DNA of 64,000 bases from positions 114,467-178,466 of the forward strand of contig ONHF01000001.1 in the NCBI GenBank assembly GCA_900317555.1. Direction: 5' to 3'. Under the pieces are notes generated by a model. That model made no database searches. It saw only the letters and a list, made by a program, of their open reading frames with translations, and was not told where the DNA came from. Below are positions 58,276-64,000 of this stretch, in pieces. Origin of the DNA: an uncultured Lachnospiraceae bacterium (GTDB taxonomy: Bacteria > Bacillota > Clostridia > Lachnospirales > Lachnospiraceae). How positions within the stretch are numbered: the stretch's first letter is position 1; every line of letters begins with the position of its first letter. Position numbers and translations under genes: made by a program.

Positions 58276-60192
58276 ATGGCACTGGATTACCGGAAATGTG
58301 CTGAAGACATCGCGAAGTATGTCGGAGGAAGGGAGAACCTTGTAAGCGCGGCGCACTGCGCGACGAGGCTCCGGCTTGTTGTTGTGGACAACAGCAAGAT
58401 CGATGTCAAGGCAATTGAGAACACGGACGGTGTAAAGGGAACATTCAATTCGAACGGCCAGTTCCAGATCATCATCGGAACAGGGACAGTCAACAAAGTT
58501 TATGACGAATTTCTGGATATTACGGGAATGTCCGCAGCAACGAAAGACGACGTGAAGGCGGCAGCGGCGGCCAAGGCGCCGGTATGGAGGAGAATGCTCA
58601 AGACGGTCGGTGATGTTTTTGTGCCGATTCTGCCTGCGATCGTTGCGTCCGGTCTGATGATGGGACTGGTAGAGGCGCTCGGCAAAGCGATTCCCGGCTT
58701 CTCCGGAACAGCCTGGTACGGCTTCCTTGATATGGCAGCCAATACGGCGTTTGCGTTTCTTCCGGTTATCGTGGCAATATCTTCCGCCAGAGTTTTCGGC
58801 GGCAATATTTTCCTCGGTGCGGTCATCGGTCTTATGATGGTTCACCCGAACCTGACCAACGGCTGGAATGCCGCGCAGGGATATGATGTCTGGTATATGT
58901 TCGGGCATGCCTTGAAAATCGGTAATTATACCTTCGGCCAGATTAATCAGCTGGGATATCAGGGACACGTCATTCCGGTTATCATGGCTGTCTGGCTGAT
59001 GAGTCAGATTGAAAAATGGCTGCACAAGCATATTCCGGAAATTCTCGATCTGTTTATCGTTCCGCTGGTTACCGTGCTTCTGACAGGACTTGTGACGTTC
59101 ATGTTTATCGGACCGGTTTTCTCGACAGCGGAGACTTATATTCTGAAGTTCGCGGAGTGGCTGGTTACGGTTGGCTATGGCGTCGGCGCTGCGGCAATGG
59201 GTGCCCTGTATCCGTTCACGGTTGTCATGGGCCTGCATCATATGTACAACGTGATTGAGGCCGGCATGCTTTCCAGTGCCGAATTCAATAACCTGAATAT
59301 CTGGATGCCGATCGCGTCCGCGGCAAACTTCGCGCAGTTCGGCGCCTGCCTTGCCGTCGGTATTAAAACGAAGAACGCGAAGAGAAGATCTGTTGCGGTT
59401 CCGTCATCGCTTTCAGCATCCCTGGGCATTACCGAGCCCGCTATCTTCGGTGTCAACCTGCGGCTTCTGCGTCCGTTCGTGGGCGGCGTAATCGGCGGCG
59501 CAGTCGGTGCGTGGTTCGGCTCTGTTATGGGCCTTGGCGCAACGGCGTACGGCGTTACCGGTATTCCCGGCTATCTGACGATCAACCATCCTCTTACCTA
59601 CACGATCATGCTTCTGATCGCGGGCGGCATTGCTTTCGGCATCACATTTACGAGCTGGAAGGAGGATCCGGATGATGACGACAATAAGAAGGTGGTGGAG
59701 AACAAATCTATCGGACAGTCCATCGCCGATGTTCCGGTGGAGCTGGGCAAGGTCTGCATCAAGAGTTCCGGCGGCGATGTCGCGCAGCCGATCAACGGCA
59801 CGGTGATTCCTTACACCAAGATTCAGGATGAGACTTTTGCTTCGGGCGCGCTCGGACAGGGCGTGGGAATTGAGCCCGGAGACAGCGAGATCGTCTACGC
59901 GCCTTTCGACGGAACCATTTCTTCGGTTGCGGAAAGCAAGCATGCAATCGGTATTACAGGCCCGAATGATCAGGAGCTTCTGATTCATGTCGGCATTGAT
60001 ACGGTTGAAATGAACGGCGATGGCTTTACGCCGTATGTCAAGGAAGGAGATACTGTAAAGACCGGCCAGCCGATCCTGCGCTTTGACCGAGAGAAGATCA
60101 AGGCGGCAGGACACCCTGCAACCGTTGTTGTCCTTCTTACGAACAGCGATGATTTTGACGATGTCCGTTACGGCTCCGACTTGAACAAATAA
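58276..60192 (+). CDS. PTS transporter subunit EIIBCA, sucrose/beta-glucoside family
   Basis: The 638-residue protein imports and phosphorylates a sugar. It has EIIB (residues 1-85) with the phosphocysteine in SAAHCATRLRL (Cys28), EIIC (about 105-460, ten hydrophobic segments, with VGYGVGAAAMGALYPFTVVMG-like core and SLGITEPAIFGVNLRL) and EIIA (about 495-638) with His556 (KHAIGI) and His571 (LIHVGIDTV). MVHPNLTNGWNAA and GYQGHVIPVIMAVW resemble ScrA-type sucrose permeases more than bgl or trehalose types. AGGAAGGGAGG precedes ATG 58276. HPr and Enzyme I follow in the same operon. Confidence 0.92.
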   Translation: MALDYRKCAEDIAKYVGGRENLVSAAHCATRLRLVVVDNSKIDVKAIENTDGVKGTFNSNGQFQIIIGTGTVNKVYDEFLDITGMSAATKDDVKAAAAAKAPVWRRMLKTVGDVFVPILPAIVASGLMMGLVEALGKAIPGFSGTAWYGFLDMAANTAFAFLPVIVAISSARVFGGNIFLGAVIGLMMVHPNLTNGWNAAQGYDVWYMFGHALKIGNYTFGQINQLGYQGHVIPVIMAVWLMSQIEKWLHKHIPEILDLFIVPLVTVLLTGLVTFMFIGPVFSTAETYILKFAEWLVTVGYGVGAAAMGALYPFTVVMGLHHMYNVIEAGMLSSAEFNNLNIWMPIASAANFAQFGACLAVGIKTKNAKRRSVAVPSSLSASLGITEPAIFGVNLRLLRPFVGGVIGGAVGAWFGSVMGLGATAYGVTGIPGYLTINHPLTYTIMLLIAGGIAFGITFTSWKEDPDDDDNKKVVENKSIGQSIADVPVELGKVCIKSSGGDVAQPINGTVIPYTKIQDETFASGALGQGVGIEPGDSEIVYAPFDGTISSVAESKHAIGITGPNDQELLIHVGIDTVEMNGDGFTPYVKEGDTVKTGQPILRFDREKIKAAGHPATVVVLLTNSDDFDDVRYGSDLNK

Positions 60193-60213
60193 CAGATTAT
60201 TTCGTACAGCCGT

Positions 60214-60236
60214 TGCTGCCGGAATTTCCGGCAGCA
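60214..60236 (+). other. Intercistronic hairpin between PTS IIBCA and HPr
   Basis: TGCTGCCGG-AATTT-CCGGCAGCA is a perfect 9-bp stem with no T-run. It may define a processing or stability boundary that lets HPr and Enzyme I accumulate differently from the membrane subunit. Confidence 0.55.
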
Positions 60237-60295
60237 GGTAAAAGGGGACGCCGGAAGACGCCGCCCTGCAATATATAGCAGAAAGGATAAACACC

Positions 60296-60568
60296 ATGAA
60301 AACATTCGAGTATACGATCACAGACCCCGTAGGTATCCACGCACGTCCCGCAGGACTTCTTGTCAAGGCTGTCAAGGAGCACGCGAGCAAGGTAACCATC
60401 ACGAAGAAGAATCCGGACGGAACGGAAAAGAGCGCGGACGCGAAGAAGCTTCTGGCGCTGATGAACCTCGGTATCAAGCAGGGAGACACCGTTACGGTTT
60501 CTGTTGACGGCGAGGATGAAGACGATACATTCGAGGCAATTTCCAGATTCATGAGCGAAAATCTGTAA
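60296..60568 (+). CDS. ptsH: Phosphocarrier protein HPr of the PTS operon, His15 present, Ser46 position replaced by Lys
   Basis: The 90-residue protein has the Enzyme I target DPVGIHARPAGLL with His15. Aligning the second motif (DAKKLLALMNLGI) with B. subtilis LKSIMGVMSLGI puts Lys51 at the place of regulatory Ser46, after a five-residue insertion in the preceding hairpin. There is a serine at residue 46 by count, but it lies in the insertion. It should carry PTS phosphate but may escape HPr kinase control. AAAGGA precedes the ATG. Confidence 0.92.
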   Translation: MKTFEYTITDPVGIHARPAGLLVKAVKEHASKVTITKKNPDGTEKSADAKKLLALMNLGIKQGDTVTVSVDGEDEDDTFEAISRFMSENL

Positions 60569-60598
60569 GCGGACTTTGCGCTCAAGGGGGAACAGAGT

Positions 60599-62239
60599 AT
60601 GCAAGTTGCAACAGGTACCAGTATTCTGAACGGCATTGCCATCGGTAAAATCAAGATTTACAAGGCTCCGGTCTACAAGATTGATGATTCCCTGGTAAAT
60701 GATCCGATTCCGGAACTCAAGCGTTTTGAAGATGCCCGCGTGAAGGCGCAGGATCAGCAGAACGTTCTGTATGAGAAGGCGGTGGACAGCGCCGGTGAGG
60801 ACAGTGCCGCTATTTTCCAGTTCCACGCGGACATGCTGGATGACGACGATCTTCTCGACGCGGTCAAGACCATTATTGTTGATCAGCATCATACTGCCGA
60901 GTACGCTGCCAAGCAGGGATTCGCGAACGTCGCGGAAATGTTCAAGGAGATGGATGATCCGTATTTCCAGGCAAGGAGCGCAGACGTCATCGATGTAGGC
61001 AATGCGGTGATCGAATATCTTCTTGGTATAGATACGACGAGTCTGCAGGGAACGGAACCCACGATTCTTGTCGCGGAAGACCTTGCACCGTCTGAAACCG
61101 TCAAGCTGGACAAGTCGCTGCTTCTCGGAATGATTACAAGAGAGGGCAGTTCCAACAGCCATACAGCGATTCTTGCGCGCAGCATGAATCTGCCGGCTCT
61201 GATCCAGTGCAAGCAGATCAGTGATGACTGGGATGGAAAGTTTGCGATTCTCGACGGATATAACTCCTGCGTTTATATTGATCCGACGCAGGATCTGATT
61301 GATTCACTGACTGCCAAGCACAACGAGGACCTTCGCAAGGAAGCACTGCTGCAGGAATTGAAAGGCAAAACAAATACAACGATCGACGGAAAAACGATCA
61401 AGGTATTTGCCAATATCGGTGGTCCGTCCGATGTCGGAGCGGTACAGCAGAATGACGCGGAAGGCGTCGGGTTGTTCCGATCGGAGTTTGTTTATCTGAA
61501 CAGCCCGGAAGATCCTTCGGAGGAGACACAGTTCCTTGCGTATAAGAGGGTGCTCGAGACACTTGCGCCGAAGCTGGTTGTCATCCGCACCTGCGATATC
61601 GGCGCCGACAAGACGATTGATTATATGGACCTCGATAAAGAGGTCAATCCGGCGCTCGGATACCGGGCAATCCGCATCTGTCTGACCAGAAAGGACTTTT
61701 TCAAGAGGCAGCTGCGGGCGCTTCTGCGGGCATCGGTCTATGGCAATCTGGGAATCATGTTCCCGATGATCATCAGTGTCCGGGAGGTCCGTGAGTGTAA
61801 GGAGATTCTAGCGGAATGCAAGAGAGAGCTTGAGAACGAGGGACAGAAATACAGCGATATAATTCAGGTCGGCATTATGATCGAGACACCGGCGGCGGCA
61901 CTCTGCGCCGATGAGCTTGCTTCCGAAGTGGATTTCTTCTCTCTCGGAACGAATGATCTGACGCAGTATACCTGCGCGATTGACCGGCAGAACGCCAAGC
62001 TGGAGCCGTTCGCCGATACGCATCATCCCGCGGTGATGAAGGAAATCAAGATGACGATTGACGCGGCGCACAGACACGGCATATGGGCCGGCATCTGCGG
62101 TGAACTGGGAGCGGATCCTACACTGACAGAGACGTTCCTACGGATGGGCGTCGATGAGCTGTCTGTAAATGCCAAAAGTGTGCTCCCTTTGCGGAAAAAG
62201 ATCCGCAGCATTGATCTTTCAAAACCGGCACAGTCATAA
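60599..62239 (+). CDS. ptsI: Phosphoenolpyruvate-protein phosphotransferase (PTS Enzyme I)
   Basis: Enzyme I passes phosphate from PEP to HPr. The 546-residue protein has the phosphohistidine in SSNSHTAILARS (His188), the PEP-binding motifs GVGLFRSEFVYL, IRTCDIGADKT, MIETPAAALCADELA and FFSLGTNDLTQYT, and the C-terminal GICGELGAD. The segment before His188 reads REGSSNSH rather than the usual GGxTSH. AAGGGGG precedes the ATG. It is the last gene of the PTS operon. Confidence 0.95.
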   Translation: MQVATGTSILNGIAIGKIKIYKAPVYKIDDSLVNDPIPELKRFEDARVKAQDQQNVLYEKAVDSAGEDSAAIFQFHADMLDDDDLLDAVKTIIVDQHHTAEYAAKQGFANVAEMFKEMDDPYFQARSADVIDVGNAVIEYLLGIDTTSLQGTEPTILVAEDLAPSETVKLDKSLLLGMITREGSSNSHTAILARSMNLPALIQCKQISDDWDGKFAILDGYNSCVYIDPTQDLIDSLTAKHNEDLRKEALLQELKGKTNTTIDGKTIKVFANIGGPSDVGAVQQNDAEGVGLFRSEFVYLNSPEDPSEETQFLAYKRVLETLAPKLVVIRTCDIGADKTIDYMDLDKEVNPALGYRAIRICLTRKDFFKRQLRALLRASVYGNLGIMFPMIISVREVRECKEILAECKRELENEGQKYSDIIQVGIMIETPAAALCADELASEVDFFSLGTNDLTQYTCAIDRQNAKLEPFADTHHPAVMKEIKMTIDAAHRHGIWAGICGELGADPTLTETFLRMGVDELSVNAKSVLPLRKKIRSIDLSKPAQS

Positions 62240-62245
62240 AAAATC

Positions 62246-62294
62246 GGCAGGCATTGTTTTCACGAAGATGCGTGAAAACAATGCCTGCCTTTTT
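62246..62294. terminator. Bidirectional terminator between ptsI and murG
   Basis: GGCAGGCATTGTTTTCACG and its exact complement form a perfect 19-bp stem with loop AAGATG, flanked by AAAAA on the left and TTTTT on the right. The genes on either side converge. Confidence 0.95.
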
Positions 62295-63355
62295 CATTTC
62301 TTCGAATACTCTTCAATCAGTCCCATGATAATTTTCGTGGAATTGATCTGGGAGCTTTCCGCCATCCTGTCGATATATTTCTGACGGTTTTCATACAATT
62401 CATGAACCTTTTCAAGGATCACATCCGGAAGATCATCGTCACTGACGCAAATACTGTATCCCTGCTGTGCGAACGAGCCTGCGTTGAGCTTCTGGTCGCC
62501 GCGTCCGGTCGGAAGCGGAACCAGAATGTTCGGCTTTTTCAGTGCCAGCAGCTCGCAGATCGCATTCGCCCCCGCACGGGAAATCACAATGTCTGCCATG
62601 GCGTACAGATGGCAGAGGTCTTCCTGCACATATTCGAACTGCTTGTATCCCGGAGTTGTCAGAAGCAGATTATCCATTTTTTCCTTACCGCACAGATGAA
62701 CAACCTGAAAATCCTGCAGCAGGGCGCCGAGGTTGTCCCGGACGGTTTTATTGACGGATGCCGCGCCAAGACTGCCGCCGATGACCATGAGCACCGGTTT
62801 ATCTTTGGTGAAGCCGCAGATCTGCCTGCCTTTTTCCGCGTCTCCGTGAAAAAGCTCGGCGCGGATCGGCGTGCCGGTCAGAACAGCCTTTTCTGCGGGC
62901 AGATCCTGCATTGTTTCAGGGAAGTTGCAGCAGACTTTGACGGCAAACGGCGTGCAGAGTTTGTTCGCAAGGCCCGGTGTCATATCGGATTCATGGCAAA
63001 TCGACGGGACATGGCAGGCGGCAGCAGCCTGTACAACAGGAACACTGACATAGCCGCCTTTGGAAAAGACAATATCCGGCTTCCACTGGTGAATAAAATG
63101 GTGTGCCTGAGAGAAGCCTTTGGCGACACGGAAAGGATCTGTAAAATTTTTCGGATCAAAGTAGCGGCGGAACTTTCCTGTCTCAATCGCCAGATACGGG
63201 ATGCCGTAGTCTTCAATCAGCGATTTTTCAATGCCGTTGATAGAACCTATATAGTAAATGTCGTAGCCCGCATCTTTCAGACACGGAATCAGCGCGAGAT
63301 TCGGTGTAACGTGCCCGGCAGTGCCTCCGCCGGTCAGAACAATCTTCTTGGACAT
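62294..63355 (-). CDS. murG: UDP-N-acetylglucosamine--N-acetylmuramyl-(pentapeptide) pyrophosphoryl-undecaprenol GlcNAc transferase
   Basis: MurG makes lipid II from lipid I at the inner face of the membrane. The 353-residue GT28 protein starts KKIVLTGGGTAGHVTPNLAL and has FSKGGYVSVPVV, HESDMTPGLAN, LMVIGGSLGAASVN and the UDP-GlcNAc site SRAGANAICELLALKKPNILVP. The start at 63355 is chosen because AGAAGGAAAG lies directly upstream; ATG 63370 is alternative. It stands alone, away from the mur/dcw cluster, on the minus strand. Confidence 0.94.
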   Translation of the reverse strand: MSKKIVLTGGGTAGHVTPNLALIPCLKDAGYDIYYIGSINGIEKSLIEDYGIPYLAIETGKFRRYFDPKNFTDPFRVAKGFSQAHHFIHQWKPDIVFSKGGYVSVPVVQAAAACHVPSICHESDMTPGLANKLCTPFAVKVCCNFPETMQDLPAEKAVLTGTPIRAELFHGDAEKGRQICGFTKDKPVLMVIGGSLGAASVNKTVRDNLGALLQDFQVVHLCGKEKMDNLLLTTPGYKQFEYVQEDLCHLYAMADIVISRAGANAICELLALKKPNILVPLPTGRGDQKLNAGSFAQQGYSICVSDDDLPDVILEKVHELYENRQKYIDRMAESSQINSTKIIMGLIEEYSKK

Positions 63356-63394
63356 ATCTTTCCTTCTCATTCTTTCGTTATCAGCAGTGCCTAT

Positions 63395-63400
63395 ATTATA
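63395..63400 (-). promoter_or_regulatory. Probable -10 element of murG
   Basis: On the minus strand TATAAT lies 40 bases before the murG start. The -35 region (CCGACA with a 19-base spacer) is weak. It is immediately beyond the end of the decayed Rpn fragment, whose last codons overlap this promoter region. Confidence 0.5.
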
Positions 63401-63408
63401 CGCTTTTG

Positions 63409-63507
63409 TTACAAATTTGTGTCGGAAAAATCAAAGCGCATTTGCGAGAGCAGTGCCGGAGGGAAGTCGTCCATGGGATCGGCGGCATTCAGGAAGATTC
63501 TGCTCTG
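63409..63507 (-). pseudogene. Decayed fragment of an Rpn-family gene
   Basis: On the minus strand this stretch encodes QSRIFLNAADPMDDFPPALL and 12 further residues, then a stop. The first part matches the neighbouring larger gene (QSRIFLNAAGRMNDVPPEL) in protein and at about 80 percent of bases over some 50 positions. No start codon or upstream part is present. It is a diverged partial duplicate or remnant of an older copy. Confidence 0.7.
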
Positions 63508-63519
63508 TCAGACATCATC

Positions 63520-64000
63520 TTAAACATCCTTCGATTGCAGAATATCGGAAGCCCTGCGCATCGCCTGCTCCATTGTAAGAGAGTCATCCAGAGATTTCAG
63601 GTAAGCAGCAAGGGTTTTGGTGTTCTCAGCGAGCACTTCAGCCTTGCCCTCAGCCTTGCCTTCGGCTCGTCCCTTTTTTAGCGCCATCCATTCGATTTCT
63701 TTCTTCTCCATTTCCCAATCCATGTATTGTTTCCTCCAGACAGCATTTTTCTTAGCCCTTCGGACCGCTCTGTCAATCTGCTGAACATAGGAATCGTCTG
63801 ATCTGCCGGCCGGTTTTCCGCCTACGTAATCGAGAAATGCGCGCAGCTCCGGAGGGACATCGTTCATGCGTCCTGCAGCATTCAGGAAGATCCTGCTCTG
63901 CCCGTCGCCAAGTTCCAGATCCGGGCAGCCGACACAGGTGGAGCGGAAGACGTAACAGTACTTACCCCTTTTGAACGGGTCGAAAGAACAAAGGAAGATC
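63520..64000 (-). CDS. Rpn family recombination-promoting nuclease / PD-(D/E)XK transposase-like protein (5' part outside window)
   Basis: The open frame runs from the right edge to a TAA at 63520, about 159 codons, so the gene enters from outside the window and the ATG at 63867 is internal. Visible residues IFLCSFDPFKRGKYCYVFRS, then CVGCPDLELGDG, SRIFLNAAG and DVPPELRAFLDYV match the conserved middle of this family. The C-terminal half is helical, with the repeated AEGKAEGKAEVLAE segment common in Rpn proteins and a last helix. The PD-(D/E)XK nuclease residues lie off the edge. These genes are often mobile and multicopy. Confidence 0.82.
   Translation of the reverse strand, partial: IFLCSFDPFKRGKYCYVFRSTCVGCPDLELGDGQSRIFLNAAGRMNDVPPELRAFLDYVGGKPAGRSDDSYVQQIDRAVRRAKKNAVWRKQYMDWEMEKKEIEWMALKKGRAEGKAEGKAEVLAENTKTLAAYLKSLDDSLTMEQAMRRASDILQSKDV

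Noticed and set aside
60296-60568. Reading Ser46 by residue count as the regulatory serine of the PTS-operon HPr
   Set aside because: Alignment through the second helix shows a five-residue insertion, so the serine at count 46 falls in the hairpin and Lys51 occupies the regulatory place.

Overview
The window looks like the chromosome of a Clostridia member, most probably a Lachnospiraceae-type anaerobe. Supporting signs are roughly mid-50s percent G+C by eye, strong AGGAGG-type ribosome binding sites, a GSIII glutamine synthetase, an RNase J, an IreB regulatory phosphoprotein, type-3 ProRS and the familiar blocks ireB-ruvX, uvrB-uvrA-mreB-recD2-comF and cdaA-cdaR-glmM. Nearly every gene is on the + strand; the exceptions are a small HPr-like gene (4.8-5.0 kb), murG and a nuclease/transposase-type gene at the right end. 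Sporulation genes that normally sit between rqcP and ftsH (yabP, yabQ, spoIIE) are absent, which suggests a non-sporulating lineage.

Layout. 0-11.5 kb: end of dnaJ, then mainly translation and RNA-modification genes (prmA, rsmE, cysteine desulfurase, thiI, mtaB, trmR, trhP) with ireB, ruvX, RNase J and a short MltG-like protein. 11.5-17.6 kb: GSIII, TrkA/TrkH potassium uptake, tRNA-Gln(CTG) and cvfB. 17.7-23.0 kb: a PucR-type regulator followed by ftsE, ftsX, an M23 peptidoglycan hydrolase and an S41 protease, a division/cell-wall hydrolysis operon. 23.1-26.8 kb: a sugar ABC importer (lipoprotein plus two permeases, no ATPase) behind operator-like repeats. 26.8-37.3 kb: MscS, an unknown small protein, uvrB, uvrA, mreB, recD2, comF. 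37.3-42.8 kb: two unknown membrane proteins, then cdaA, cdaR, glmM and HPr. 42.8-52.5 kb: leuA, proS, cca, hup, rqcP, divIC, tilS, hpt, ftsH. 52.5-62.3 kb: a likely non-coding RNA, fba, and a carbohydrate module: GH13_4 amylosucrase-type enzyme, LacI regulator, HAD phosphatase, sucrose-type PTS IIBCA, HPr and Enzyme I. 62.3-64 kb: murG, a decayed fragment and a truncated Rpn/PD-(D/E)XK family gene running off the edge.

The most interesting items are: (i) an apparent free-standing RNA of about 147 nt between ftsH and fba with five regularly spaced CCCC(A) motifs, at least two of them in hairpin loops, ending in a strong terminator; (ii) three HPr-like proteins in one window that split the two HPr regulatory sites among them (one lacks His15 but keeps Ser46, one has both, and the PTS-operon copy keeps His15 but has Lys where Ser46 should be); (iii) a sucrose-type PTS clustered with an amylosucrase-type enzyme and a HAD phosphatase, with near-identical operator palindromes just downstream of both promoters.

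All calls come from reading sequence and translations; no database search or folding program was run.
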